Assembly: GCA_963854835.1 (NCBI GenBank)
Contig: OY978525.1
Coordinates: 16,214,309-16,278,308, forward strand
Reading direction: 5' to 3'
Length of the DNA: 64,000 bases
Source: Megamerina dolium
Lineage: Eukaryota; Arthropoda; Insecta; Diptera; Megamerinidae
Part shown: positions 1 through 12,211 of the stretch, in pieces
Layout of the letters: each line of letters opens with the position of its first letter
How positions within the stretch are numbered: the stretch's first letter is position 1
Translations under genes and position numbers: made by a program
The notes under the pieces: generated by a model
The model's database searches: none
What the model was told of the DNA's origin: nothing
The model's input: only the letters and a program-made list of their open reading frames with translations

Positions 1-950
1 TCAATGGCTTTAGCGACCTCTTCCTCCTCTTCTTCGGCCTGTGTTGGTGCAACGACTACTTCTTCTTTTGCTGCCACGTCATGACCATTGCTCTTTAGCA
101 CATGATGGGAATTGGCCATTAGCTCGTCATGATTGCAGCAGCCATTAATAATGGATGATTCAACCGAATCACCATTAGCAACATGATTACCATTTGTTAC
201 TGTTTCTTTTTCCTTTACCTCATCCTCCTCTTCCTCCGGCACGTCGTCTACGTGCTGATTAGTTGTTGGTGTTGGTGGTATTTCTAATGATGGTACTATA
301 GCTGGACTGGACATGGTCTCAACGAACGATGTACGATTTGTAGAAGTTGGTGAAATCATAACGTGTGTAAAATAACCGCTACGCCTATTCTCGAAATCGA
401 GAACGTTCTCTTTTGCCAAGCGCTCCTGTATTCTACGCTGACGACGTATAAATTCCGGGACATTCTCATCGTCCGCCTCCTTCGAGGTTGATTCTGTTAA
501 TTTTGTACGTCTCAACACCACTTTGGTTGCTTCATTTTCAATACCATTCGAGGGAAGTGATTGCTTCTCAGCAGTGGCAACTTGAATATTGGATGGTTTA
601 AATGCTCCATTGAATTTCGTACTCTTTATAACGACGCCATTTGCATTCTTAAATATGTTTTCATTGTTGTTATTATCATTGTTGTTGTTATTATTGATAT
701 TGTTGTTGTAGTTGGTATCATTATTATAGTTGTTGTTGTTGTTGGTATTTATACAATTACCATTGCCATTAAATTGATTTTGCGGCGATGTTGGACTATG
801 GGCACCATTTTGTTTAGCAGTACGTTGTATGGTGAAATTGGGTTTGCCATGATTCAATAATAATTTTGTTGACGGTGATGGTGTTCTATCGCCTTTAAAC
901 GAGGGAACGGCACGAAGTTGCAATTTTGCTTTATTGATGGTGTCAGCCAT
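1..950 (-). CDS. First coding exon of an unrecognised low-complexity protein (partial, runs off left edge)
   Basis: Reading leftward from the ATG at 950-948, the frame stays open for 316 codons to the window edge. An in-frame TAA at 1001-999 and a possible 3' splice site (cattgtag, near 1008) precede the ATG, so the start is well supported and a non-coding 5' exon is likely. The protein begins MADTINKAKLQLRAVPSFKG. It continues with a serine/proline segment, an Asn-rich stretch (residues about 78-100), a charged segment with PEFIRRQRRIQERLAKEN and NRRSGYFTHVMISP (residues about 160-200), proline/threonine-rich sequence, then acidic EEEEDE and EEEEEE runs. No signal peptide or membrane segment is visible. 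It looks like an intracellular, largely disordered scaffold or cytoskeletal linker, but I do not recognise the family. The Asn-rich repeat also makes a spurious plus-strand ORF at 561-860. Confidence 0.8.
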   Translation of the reverse strand, partial: MADTINKAKLQLRAVPSFKGDRTPSPSTKLLLNHGKPNFTIQRTAKQNGAHSPTSPQNQFNGNGNCINTNNNNNYNNDTNYNNNINNNNNNDNNNNENIFKNANGVVIKSTKFNGAFKPSNIQVATAEKQSLPSNGIENEATKVVLRRTKLTESTSKEADDENVPEFIRRQRRIQERLAKENVLDFENRRSGYFTHVMISPTSTNRTSFVETMSSPAIVPSLEIPPTPTTNQHVDDVPEEEEDEVKEKETVTNGNHVANGDSVESSIINGCCNHDELMANSHHVLKSNGHDVAAKEEVVVAPTQAEEEEEEVAKAI

Positions 951-2148
951 GTCTTCTCTCTTTTTTCGTTTCCTTTTCTGATTGTCGTTTCGTATTTGTT
1001 AATGGATCTACAATGAAACGGAAAGACAAGAATTAATGATATTAGTCAATTATGTTGCATCATACAAATGCGCTAATCAATTTCAAGTTTAAAACCAATA
1101 TAAAAAAAAAATCTATTAAAAAATTTAGTAAGCAAAAATTTTAAAAATTAAATTTATTCAAAATAGATACATTAAATATAGCTAGTAGCCAGTAATAGTA
1201 GTAGTAGTACCACTAATTTTATTTCCAAAACATTTGACTCATAATTAAGTTTTATGCAATTTTTCACACTGATGAACAAAACAACAACGTTGATGAGATA
1301 ATTAATTTAAAATGATTTAACATGCATATGCTAAAAATCACAAAAATAATTATAATATCGAATTATGAAGATATTTAAAGAAAAAAAAAATACCACACTA
1401 GAACTTAATCTGAGTTGCTTAATTTCACCACTTCAGATTTTGCATTTGTTAGTTCTCAACTGTTCTACAATATAAAAATACCCGAACTACGATTATATTC
1501 AACGGTAACATCTGCGCATTCTTAAAAATGAAATTAAAATATTATGTTATATTCCGCCTCAAAGAAAAATCATGATAAAAATGCTTACAGCAAAACAGCA
1601 CAATAATCCACACAAGCTACTCTATTTCTCCAGTTTCAGCAGTGTAAAAAGGTACACTGTTTAAACCTTTCTTAAAGTAAGCATGCTTACAAAATGCTTA
1701 CGAATGTTATAATTTTACAAGTGAAGTTGTGCGAAAAAACCACTTCTTGTTGCTTCGTATTTTGTTAATATTTCGTGATTTTGTTCGGGTTTAAATAGAG
1801 ATCAAGCTTACTATCTTTTTTTTTATCAAACTTGTGATGAGTTAGTTCAGTTTTGCATGTATTAAATCAGTCACTCATTGCTTATTGGAAATTGGAAATA
1901 ATCAATATTGTAAGCTGTTTGTAATTATTGCTTACAGTAATGAATATTTCTTCATGGATTCCCTTTTGTTTATTTTGAAGCCCTTTAAAGCAATTACGCA
2001 AGCTTTTGACAAACCTTAGAATTATCTATGCCAGTTTACTGCGAGTTCTTTTCTTTTCTTTTTTTTTTTTTTGTACAATTTGAATAAGAGTAAGCAAGTA
2101 GCAAGTGGATAATGAGAAAATTTGCTTCACATAAGAGTTTCGCAAATG
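951..2148. other. Non-coding, AT-rich upstream region
   Basis: No coding signal on either strand. It holds the probable 5' UTR exon and promoter region of the minus-strand gene to the left, homopolymer runs, and at about 1673-1790 a dispersed repeat listed separately. Confidence 0.5.
1673..1790 (+). repeat. Dispersed repeat with a 14-bp palindrome (copy 1)
   Basis: Contains the perfect palindrome gtaagcatgcttac at 1675-1688, then aaaatgcttac and a roughly 100-bp AT-rich segment. A clearly related copy in the same orientation starts at about 6768. The nature of the repeat is unknown. Confidence 0.55.
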
Positions 2149-2150
2149 TA

Positions 2151-3451
2151 AAGGGTTATCCATTTCGCGGTTTCAAAAGTATAGGGCTAGAATTCGACAT
2201 CTGCCAAACTGAGTTGTTAAAACAATTTCTTTCTTTTTCAGTTCAAAGTCTGACATTTAAAAATGGATCGCTTAACTATCGCACAACGCATTAAAATTAT
2301 AAAAACCTACTACAAAAATGGTGATTCTGCCACAGCCACATATCGTGCTTTAAGAGGAGATTATGGTTTATATAATCGTCCAACTACGCAAGCAATTGGC
2401 AAAATTGTGAAGAAATATGAAGAGACTGGATCGGTTACAGATATTGTAAGGCCTGTGCATCATCGTTTCGCTCGTACCACCGAAAATATCGCTGCTGTAA
2501 GTGAAAGTGTTGCCGAAGACCCGAATGTGTCGATTCCTCGTCGTTCTCAGGAATTAGGACTGTCTTACGGCACATTATGGCGTATTTTGCATTTGGATCT
2601 ACACCTACATCCATATAAAATCCAGCTCACACAACAACTGAAGCCAGCTGACCATTCACAACGTTGTAGATACGTCGAATGGGTGCTTGAACAACAGGCG
2701 GTGGACGGCGATTTTTCGAACAAAATTTTCTTCAGCGACGAAGGACATTTCTCACTCGGTGGGTATGTTAACAAACAAAATTGTCGTATTTGGGGTTCTG
2801 AGAATCCTCAAGTAATTGAAGAGAGGCCACTACATCCACAAAAAGTCACTGCTTGGTGCGCTCTTTGGTCCGGAGGTGTGATTGGACCTTACTTCTTCGA
2901 AAACGACGATGGAACGACTGTCACCGTCAATTCGGAGCGTTATGGTCATATGATAACCGACTTTTTTTATCTGCTATTGAAGAATACGACTTAGAGAACA
3001 TGTGGTTTCAACAAGACGGTGCCACATGCCACACAACTCGAGCGAATATGGCTTTATTGCAAGAAAAATTTTCTGGCCGCGTAATTTCTCGTCGTGGCGA
3101 TATCAAGTGGCCACCAAGATCATGCGATTTGACACCGCTTGACTTTTTTTTGTGGGGCTACGCGAAAGACCGTGTTTATGCAGATAAACCTTTAACTATT
3201 GAGCACCTATAAACCAACATTCGTCACGTTATGGCTGAGATACCGCCCAATATGTGTCAAAAAGTGGTCGAAAATTACCTCAAAAGAATCGATGCTTGCA
3301 ACAATTCGCGTGGTGGTGATTTAAATGATGTAGTATTTCACACATAATGTCAACGTTCAAACTTTATCATAAAAAAGAAATATCATGATAAAAAATATTT
3401 TATATGTGTTTTATTTACATTTACTTTTGAAACCGCAAAATGATAACCCTT
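2151..3451 (+). mobile_element. Full-length mariner-type element, DD41D (rosa/Crmar2-like) group
   Basis: A 1301-bp element with about 30-bp terminal inverted repeats. The left end reads aagggttatccatttcgcgg, and the complement of the right end begins aagggttatcattttgcgg. Both are followed by tttcaaaagta. TA dinucleotides at 2149-2150 and 3452-3453 are the expected target duplication. The interior encodes a broken transposase (separate entry). Both ends are nearly intact, so the copy is structurally complete although it no longer encodes a whole protein. DD41D mariners are known from tephritid flies. Confidence 0.88.
2263..3347 (+). pseudogene. DD41D mariner transposase, frameshifted
   Basis: Starts MDRLTIAQRIKIIKTYYKNG, a helix-turn-helix DNA-binding region typical of this family. 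First catalytic Asp is in FFSDEGHF, second in MWFQQDGATCH, third in DLTPLDFFLWGY; 41 residues separate the second and third, defining DD41D. The frame set at 2263 is lost near 2960-2990, around a run of T. It resumes in another frame as AIEEYDLENMWFQQDG. A stop at 3210-3212 interrupts the C-terminus, which remains readable to a TAA at 3345-3347. The gene would be about 360 codons if intact. All three catalytic Asp remain but they are not in one frame, so it is a recent pseudogene. Confidence 0.85.
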
Positions 3452-3482
3452 TATTTGTACTAAGTGGAAATAAAGATTATTA

Positions 3483-4371
3483 CGAGGGTGGCCCCAGAAC
3501 TACCCGACCTGGCATGTAGATGGCGGCAGTAGTTTGAAAAAAATTACTTTGGTGGAAAGTGGCAATTGAGGTGTCCACGCCAGAAACGGTTAAGAAAATC
3601 CACAAAATGATATTGGATGATGGCCAGCTGAAGGTTCGTGAGCCAGGTCAAATTACAGGCATTTAAAAAGCAACACAATACATCGTCGTGAAGATGTTTC
3701 CATAGAGTGTTTGGTGATGTTTCACAGTAATAAAGCCGAGTTTTTGTATCGATTCGTAACCATGGATGAGACATGGGTTCAGCACTTCACACCTGAGACA
3801 AAGGAGCAGTCAAAACAGTGGACTGAAAGAGGAGAATCGTGTCCAAAGAAGGCGAAGACAGTTCCATCTGCAGGCAAGGTTATGGCGTGTGTTTTTTTGA
3901 ATGCACGTGGGATAATTTTTAATTTTAGGAAAAATAATCAACGGAGAGTATGATGCTAATTTGTTGCAGTGTTTTCTCATTTGACGAAAAAGAAACTATT
4001 GTTTCATCAAGAGAATGTACCAGTTCACACATCCGCTATTGCGATGGCCAAACTCAATGAGTTAAAGTTCGAATTGCTTCAGCACGCACCTTCTTCGCCA
4101 GATTTAGCTCCTTCGGATTATTTTCTATTTCCAAATTTGAAAAAATGGCTTGGTGGTAGAAGATTTGCAAACAATGAAGAGATGGAGTCTGCGGTAGATG
4201 GCTATTTTAATGAGCTAGTCAGTTCATACTATAAACAAGGTATCGACGCTATAGAATATCGCTGGGAAAAGAGTTTAGAGCTAAAAGAAGATTATGTTGA
4301 GAAATAAAGAAAAATTTGCCCAAATTTGTTGTGTTTTCTTCGTTAGGTCGGGTATTTCTTTGACCGCCCTG
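3483..4371 (+). mobile_element. Internally deleted DD34D mariner element
   Basis: Imperfect terminal inverted repeats of about 28 bp: the left end carries agaactacccgacct and the complement of the right end carries agaaatacccgacct, each preceded by a gggtgg/gggcgg block. The element starts only about 30 bp beyond the end of the preceding DD41D element, so the two sit back to back. At about 890 bp it is clearly shorter than typical 1.3-kb mariners. The lost part includes most of the DNA-binding region. A right-hand TA target repeat is not obvious. Confidence 0.75.
3568..4307 (+). pseudogene. DD34D mariner transposase remnant
   Basis: Readable pieces: VSTPETVKKIHKMILDDG (about 3568-3630), then after a deletion EFLYRFVTMDETWVQHF with the first catalytic Asp, PKKAKTVPSAGKVMA, and finally LFHQENVPVHTS through SPDLAPSDYFLFPNLKKWLG to DYVEK. 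Spacing between the second and third catalytic positions is 34. The second Asp has become Glu (HQEN for the usual HQDN), and the frame changes near 3940. The N-terminal helix-turn-helix region is largely missing. Inactive. Confidence 0.82.
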
Positions 4372-7012
4372 AAAGAAGAAATTGTTCTTACATACATTTG
4401 TGGTTTCTTGAGTTGTATTTCTAAGAGTTGTCTTAATAAATGAAAGATTTTTACTTCCCTAAATATTGAATAAAGCATTTACTTATACTTCGCATTGGCA
4501 TAAATCTAAACTCTTGCATGACAACAAGATGTCAGTCTCTTGGCGTTTTCTTGATCATTGGTATGCAATGCATTAAAATACAATAAATGCACACCTTTTC
4601 AATTTTAAACTTTTATTGAATAACGAATTCGAGACATTGACTGTATTTCAAGAACGTAAAATTTAAACAAAAATAAAAGAAAAATATTTTATTTAAATTT
4701 TGCAGAGCCATTTGCCCAAGGAAATAATTACGTTTGCATATCCGCAAATAAATATGTATGCATCGATTTAATCAAATCTCTGACATTTTCTTCAACTTTT
4801 GATTTTCCGTAACTTGTTTGGTTATAATCAATTGACATCCTTGGCACTGTTTAGCAAATTAAAAATGTTTCTAATTGAATTTATCTTCTTAACCAAGCCT
4901 TTAGTACTTGGATGAAATGAAGACACGCCACAAATACAAAACACTCCTCATCATATTCGTAATCGAACTAAAAACGTAATGCGTAAATGTATTTCAATAG
5001 ATAAAATGAGTAATATAAATTTATTTATTTTATTTAAGCATTAAGATTATTTGTTTTTTTAATTATTTCATTATTGGCATAGTTCATTTTTTTTTCTTAA
5101 TTTATATCGCGAGTGTATTTTTTCCTATTTCTCTTTGTTTCTTTATACCGAACCTACCTGTATTGATTGATATGTATTGTACCTACGTATATTCTGTCAT
5201 ATCGCTCGACAATAATAACCACGTGATTGTATAAGCATTGAAGTGTGTTCTCTTTACGTAATTAATTAACAGTATACCCAGTATACGATGTACTTATCGT
5301 AACGATACGTAATATGTGTGAGTCTATCTCATAAATTATATTGTCATTATCAACATATCAATAATATAATTGTGTACATATGTGTACATGTGTTACTTAA
5401 TGTAAATAAATGAAAAATTATTAACTAAATATATATATCTACATATGAGTATAATAGCAATAAGAAAATCGAAGTAAAAATATATTCAAGCAACCTTATA
5501 CGAGACACATACATATGTGTCGTCAAATGATAGAATGTTGTACAAATAAAAAAATACAAAAAAAAAATAAAAAAATGAACTAATTCACCATGAGCCAAAT
5601 AAAAATTCAAGTGTTCAAGATTATATTCCGTAAAAATCCCACAATAACAATTTGAATTTAATTTGTATTTTTTTTTTTTTTTGCGTACTAAACATGAACC
5701 TGAACCTACCAGTATTTATGTACTTTGCATTAAAATACAATTACTTAAATTTTTTTTTTTTAATTAAATATAATTCAGCCATATTGAGCTCTAATTCTAT
5801 ACCCCCTCATTAAGTAAAGCTCTTAATTAGTTGATCAACACAAGGTATAATATGTTAAAACAACAACAACAACTAGTCATTATAACATTTAAAAGGCTTA
5901 AAAATCATTTATGTGTTATTGTTTTGAAATTGAAATTTTTGATTTTATGTGGCAAATGTACGTACATGTAAATTTAATTAAATTTACCTATGTGTACATT
6001 GCATCATCGCCATAAATTTACTGATATGGTGATAAATTGTATATACTATATACTATACCAGTTCAAGTAAGCAAAACAATACAACACAAATGACATTTTT
6101 TATTATTTATTTTAAGTGAATTTGGCTGTCAACTTCATGAAAATAAGTACTACATACCATATGTACATAGTGTAAGTATGCATGCGATTCACGTGATAAT
6201 TGGTAATTGCATCTTGGCAATTTATCAAGAAGTGTAACAAAATTATCATACTATTTGCCAACACAAATTTTTTTTATTGTGATAATTGAAAGTAAGATTT
6301 GTAAACTTTTTTTGCTATTGTAGACATTATCATTCACATAACATCAAATGCACGTACATATAAAAAATATACGTAAGAGAGCTATTGGACCGAGGACAGA
6401 TGGGCAGACATATGGTCATAATAATACCTCATCTATGTCTCTGCTGCAATACGCAATAAAATATGTACATGTTTTAATTCATGCCAATTGCAATTGTGCG
6501 TAACATGAGTAGAATGCACATGAATATATTGCATTTCTATGACAAAAAGCAATAACCGCATAAGTCTATTTTTAGTGAATTTCACTATTTATTCAAATAT
6601 GCAATTTTAGGTGTTTAACAAGGTATTTATGCATGTCATAAGGTCATAGAATTTTACAATAGTTTGATAAAAGTTGTTATTGGTTTCCATACAAAAGCAC
6701 AATACAACTCTGTATGGTATGTTTCTCTCCAATAAAGAAATGATAGTTATACTGAAATATTGCTTAGAGTAAGCATGCTTACAAAATGCTTACAAATCTA
6801 ATAATTTTACAAGTAATATTATGTGAAAAGAAAACTTTGTGTTTTGTGATTGTTTTGTCCTATTCTTAGATTTCAATAAAAAGCAAAGTGCTTGTTGCAC
6901 TTTCTTTTGTGACCTATTATTTGTTTATTCATTTCCGTGCTAATAAATTTATCATTCAAATTGATGAAATTTTACTTAAAAAATAAAATATATCGATGGT
7001 ATAACATTGGTA
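4372..7012. other. AT-rich intergenic region without recognisable genes
   Basis: No ORF here resembles a protein I know. Content is poly-A/T runs, TA-rich stretches and short CAA repeats (near 5862). A second copy of a dispersed repeat begins at about 6768. Confidence 0.45.
6768..6880 (+). repeat. Dispersed repeat with a 14-bp palindrome (copy 2)
   Basis: Same palindrome gtaagcatgcttac at 6770-6783, followed by acaaaatgcttac and a diverged version of the segment at 1673-1790, in the same orientation. Confidence 0.55.
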
Positions 7013-7112
7013 TAACATCACATAACTCACAATTTTTCCAAAATTGAGTTATTAACATACAAAAATTGCAATGTTTTTTTTTTTGGAAATTATTAGTTAT
7101 GAGATGTTAATG
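7013..7112. repeat. Imperfect inverted repeat (hairpin-like)
   Basis: Left arm aacatcacataactcac and right arm (complement) aacatctcataactaat are each followed by a matching aatttttcc/aatttcc block, with about 45 bp between. It could fold as a stem or be a very short MITE; no clear target duplication seen. Confidence 0.5.
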
Positions 7113-7794
7113 TTTGACCAACGATAGGGAAATCGTAATTTTTCCTAAAATGTCATATAAATATCCGGCAAAATGTTGGAAATCAATGTAAACAAGTGGC
7201 AAGTAATCAACATTGTCTCCCCCAAAGTAGTCTTGCAAATGTGTGCTAATTACTTAGAAGTTGCAAGTTTTGTTTAATTTCTTTAGGATTTTCCTATTTG
7301 GTTCTTTTAAGAATTTTTTTCAAATTGTCATTAATGCATTGCATAATAATTGACAAAATAGTTTCCCTGTAGTGTAAGCCGTAGTTGAAAAATTGAAGAT
7401 TGTCTCTATGATAATGGGACAAAAGAAAAAAGCCGACTTGTAATACAGATGAACTTGTGATTCCCTATTGAGTTTTACGAATCAGTAACCAGTTGCTATG
7501 ATAGTATCTATATGCAAGCTACATTTTGTCAGAGACTTCAATAGGCAAACGTTATTAAACGGTGAGTGAATCGGAACTCATATATTACTCGCCCAAAGAA
7601 GAGTTATAATTGCGAGGGTCGATCAAGCAATACTCGTGTCTGAAGATAGATGTTACTGCTGAGGGAAGTTGACATTACCATCCCTCAAGTGAACTGATTA
7701 AATGGGTTAGTTTTTATTTTGCAGCCAGCTATGCCACTTCTGCTCCGTAATCGACCCTCGTATTGCAATATATAATCTTCTTTATTATTTAATA

Positions 7795-8060
7795 TATAAT
7801 AAAGATGTCTCTTTCGAACGGTGCCCATCTGTCGGCAAGCAATTGGCAATTCTTCAGACAGTAACAATTTGCCATGAAAAAGCTTCTGAAAGATCTCTGT
7901 GACAAAGCTCAGAAAAAGTGATGTCACAAGGGTTCTGCCGTTGGGAACTGGCTTAATGAAGTAGATCCCTTCTAATACTGTCCAAAATTTGACACGCGCA
8001 ACAGTACTGGAAGAGAAGCTCGGCCAAAGAGCTCTTCGGGGAGTTGAGTGTCACATTATT
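7795..8060 (+). mobile_element. SINE copy a, 5' truncated
   Basis: Body of the tRNA-derived SINE seen in full at 53.3 kb: ctgtcggcaagcaattggca, the tgccatgaaaaagcttct block, tgtgacaaagctcagaaaaa and the 3' block cttctaatactgtccaaaat. It ends in an (ATT)n tail. The tRNA-like head is missing. Direction plus. Confidence 0.78.
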
Positions 8061-8797
8061 ATTATTATTAGAGACACACTTAATTGCCTAAAATATCGAC
8101 ACAAGGAGAGGTATTCAACTAAGGAAAAAATTCTTTAAATATCATCTAACGCGTATCCGCGCCTCTGGATACTAATAGATTCAGAAGAATTCTATAAAAA
8201 TTTGTATAAGAAATGTTTGACAAAAATTTAAATTTTCAATCTCTGCATTTTATTATTTTTAATACAATTTAATTTTAATAAAATATGTGTTGAAAAATAA
8301 CCACTTCTTATGAACTCTCAACGGCCGAAAGTAAATAAGTAAATGTTTATCCATTTGAGCATCACAATCACATCCAAATTCGGAGAAATCTTTTCCAAAT
8401 AGATAATAATATTTTAAATAAACTCTTTGTGATTTCGGTGTAAATATTATATCTCTTCTTTTACATAAGTATTTTACTTCCTTTTGCGCTTTTAGTTTTT
8501 GGCAACATCTTTCAAATATCATAGTTATAATATTGTGATATTCATGTATTAATGTGTAGGTATGTGTAAAAGGTCAAAGAAAATATTGTAAAAACAATAT
8601 ACAATACATACAATATTTCTATAATAATAATTAAGAAATTAGAAATTACGGAAATAATAAATTCAACAATATTTAACAATATACAATTTTGCATATCATT
8701 AATGATACTGATGGGAATAAATGATCATTTTTAATATCTGAGAATGTCATAAGATTAATAGTTAATGTGAGGTAGACAAAATAATACACAAATTATA

Positions 8798-8828
<31 letters not shown>

Positions 8829-11023
8829 GTAAAAATATAATAACTGAAAATTTACGTAAATAGTTAGTCATCGCTTATTGCATTTATTATTTTATTATTA
8901 TTTCTCAATAGTTGTGAATAAATACCCGGTGATAATCTATAAAATCATACCTAACAATTTAATTTAGTATGTCTTAATGTAAGCGAAAAAATATTATAAT
9001 TGCATTACTGCGTCATATTTTCTATTGAAAAATTTAATTCAATGTACTTAAAGAGATATGCCCGTGGAAATGTTGATATTTTCACTTTAATGAAAAGTGT
9101 TTTGTATCAAATGACCGAGCTTCTTTAACAACGAAAGTAGATGGTTCGCTTTTTATACCATCATTATATATTTACGCATACTATACACATTTGCGTATGT
9201 ATAAGTAATTAGACAAGCTTTTCATAATTACCCGTATTAATAAAACAATAGAATAACGAGCACATCTCCCATATAATAAAATAAAAATTATAATATCAAC
9301 CATATATGTACTTGATTTAATTAATAATACGAGAAATCATGTATTTTTATGCTTTTATATAATATACCCAATAGGAAAATCCTCAAAAAATAAAACAAAA
9401 TAGATATTTATTAATAAAAAGAATATTTCAAGTTGAAGATATTCATAAATTTATAAAATTATTTTAAAAAAATGATCACATCCAAATGTATTCATAGATT
9501 TGAGCTACATACAACGACTTATAAATTGAGACAAAATCAACAGGGCAGCACTGTTGAGCAGAAGACTGGGGTGTGGACCCAACCACCTATCTTAACTAAT
9601 TTTTAAACTAATTCTAGTCTACTAATCTCTTGAATATTAGACCCAAATTCACATATGTTCGACTTAAACCCTTCCAACTGGGGATACATTTATTTGCTTT
9701 CTTTCTACTGCGTACATACAAGTATGTCGAGTGAAATTAAAAATTTTTAATTACGTACGAATATATCTTACATATATTTACCACATATATTAGCGAGTTT
9801 TTCAACTTTGTGTTATTTCTGCACACACACACAGTCACATACATTTTGTTCACATAATTTAACAAAAAAATAACAAAAATAGCACTCAATTATGACTCAC
9901 ATGAAAATATCGCTACGTGTGTTTGTATTTACGTATATATGCATACTATTGTATATATACATTTGGGCCAACTTAACTAGCATGCCCCACAGCAAGCAAC
10001 ATCTAGATCAACAACAATAATAATAACAATAACAACAACAAGAAAAAGAAATAACAAACCGCCTCACTGACATATTAACTTATGAACGTATGTATATAAG
10101 TAGTATGATTGTACTCATACATCTGAAATGAAATGAATAAGTATTGACGTATGTACTGACATGTTATGAAAAGGTGAACACACCTTTCGTGTACGAGTAC
10201 GCGTACCATATTCGTACTTGCAAACTAACCAAGTAGCCAGCCATCCATCCATATTGTGTGATGTATTGGTCTCTCAATTACTTAATACGGTTTTTGTTAT
10301 TATAATTTTTTTTTATTTTGTAACCTACAGATGCATAAATAAGCTACATATATAAAAAGTAAATACATATATACAATATGTATGTATAACTTCCAATCAA
10401 CTAACCAACAATCAAAAACCCAAACTACTTACTATCTTCTATATACACTTTCATATTTAATGTCTTAACCATCCGACCTCATATCAACACTTTACTATTA
10501 CTTGTTACAATTTCATTATTTATGCCAAGATATGTACATATAAAGTCGTTAAATTAATAATGCATACATATGATAGATGATGGAGTATACTACATACTTA
10601 TGCCCCCATAGAAAGCCGCATAGACAGCTAACCGATGGATCTGTGGGGATGAAAAATAATGCTGAAAGGAGAACCAAACAACATAGAGTCCACAGAAGTA
10701 GTGGAATCTAGAAACCAAAACGGTTTGTGTTAGATGTCCTATCCGGTCATTGACAAGGATAGCGAGGAGAATCTATTATTTTTACGTTTATTTTAGAATG
10801 TAATTGTCTTAACATGGTTCGAAAAGTCTAATTGGAGTCAAATATGCAGCGTCTTGTGTTTTAATTGATTGCCATTGTAAAGATAACTTCATAATGATTC
10901 AATCATAGAGCCCTGATCCTTATTGGCGAAAAACTCCACCAGCGTTGTACAGAATCTTTTCATCACTAAGGAAGCTTTTCAACGAAAATAAAGGAAAATA
11001 ATCGCTTGCCGCCATGTCCGTAC
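8061..11023. other. AT-rich intergenic region with microsatellites
   Basis: No gene recognised. Includes an (AAT)n microsatellite at about 8799-8828 and CAA-rich runs near 10010-10040. Short ORFs show no family resemblance. Confidence 0.45.
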
Positions 11024-11025
11024 TA

Positions 11026-12211
11026 CAGAGTGATTTTTTAGCAACTTTCTTTTTGCAGCACTGGTTTTGACAGCTCAGCTGTTTTCGTGTAACGTGTTAC
11101 TGTCAAGCACGTTAAGTTTGGTTTATAATTTAACCATGAATCGACTTATAAACGAACAACGCTTGCAGATTATTGAAATTGCACTTCTTCCATTTTATGG
11201 TCAGTTTGGGCGACCTTCTGGGGCGGCTATTCGGAATCTTGTGACTAAATTTCGTACCAAATTTACATTATTGGACATTAAACCACCAAAACGCATATGT
11301 AGAGCGCGGACAGAGCAAAATATCGCAGCTGTATCCGCCAATGTTGTTGATGACCGTGAATTATTGATTCGGCACCGTTCGCAACAATTGGTTTCTGTTA
11401 CTCCAATACGTGGAAAATTTTGCGGAAAGATTTGGGTGTAAAACCTTTTAAAATACAGCTGGTGCAAGATTTGAAGCAACACGACCTAATACAACGGCTA
11501 ACTTTTGATGAATGTGCGCTGGAAAAGTTGGATGAAGATCTACTTTTTTTATCGGAAAATTGTGTTCAGCGACGAAGCTCATTTCTGGTTGAATGGATAC
11601 GTGAACAATCAAAATTGCCGTATTTGGTGTGAAGAGCAGCCAGAAGCATTGCAAAAACTGCCAATGCATCCCGAAAAATGCACTGTTTGATGTAGATTAT
11701 GGGCCGGTGGCGTCATTGGACCGTACTTTTTCAAAGACGATGAAGGTAGAAACACTTTTTTTGCCCAAAATGGAAGAGCTGGACTTGGCTGATATGTGGT
11801 TTCAACAAGATGATGCCACATGCCACACAGCACACGAAACAATGGCCCAATTGAGAGGCGAGTTCGGTGAAGAGTATATTTCACGTTTGGGGCCGGTCAA
11901 TTGGTCGCCTAGATCGTGCGATTTAACGCTTTTAGATTATTTTTTGTGGGGCTATGTTAAGGCTCATGTTTATAGCGACAATCACGCAACGGTTGACGCA
12001 CTGGAAGCCAATATTGAAGAGTTTATTCGTGAGATACCGGCCGATATGTTGGAGAGAGTACGCCAAGCGTATGAACCATTTGAGGCGCAGCCACGGTCAA
12101 CATTTACATGAAATCCTCTTTAAACATTGTATTATATAGATCATTCTATCAACTTAAATAAAGATTTCATACATTTCTCTAAATTTTATGTTTTTTTTTT
12201 TTAATCAAATC
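11026..12211 (+). mobile_element. DD41D mariner element, second lineage, right end lost
   Basis: Begins after TA (11024-11025) with cagagtgattttttagcaac. The start and 3' non-coding region match the short derivative at 33452-33863, which gives the expected right end. Here the match stops after ttttaatcaaatc at about 12211, where a mariner fragment of opposite orientation begins. The right terminal repeat is therefore absent. Confidence 0.78.
11136..12111 (+). pseudogene. DD41D mariner transposase, multiply broken
   Basis: Starts MNRLINEQRLQIIE, then an apparent in-frame deletion before LLPFYGQFGRPSGAA. A frame change near 11440 leads to DLGVKPFKIQLVQDLK, another to IVFSDEAHFWLNGYVNNQN (first catalytic Asp), and another to ADMWFQQDDATCHTA (second Asp) and DLTLLDYFLWGY (third Asp). 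Spacing between second and third is 41. Part of the region between the first and second Asp is lost near 11690-11760. Ends TFT-stop at 12109-12111. It is closer to the remnants at 33.5 and 52 kb than to the element at 2.2 kb. Confidence 0.83.

Noticed and set aside
561..860. Plus-strand hydrophobic ORF rich in Ile/Val
   Set aside because: It is the antisense shadow of the Asn-rich repeat in the minus-strand exon at 1-950.
1..950. Assignment of the left-edge exon to bifocal or a phostensin/taperin relative
   Set aside because: Only a vague impression from the charged motifs. In Drosophila bifocal is on the X, whereas Rpn6 is on 2R, which makes it an unlikely neighbour. No name given.
7610..7770. 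Inverted pair gagggtcgat / atcgaccctc as MITE ends
   Set aside because: Only about 11-12 bp match and no convincing target duplication; left unannotated.
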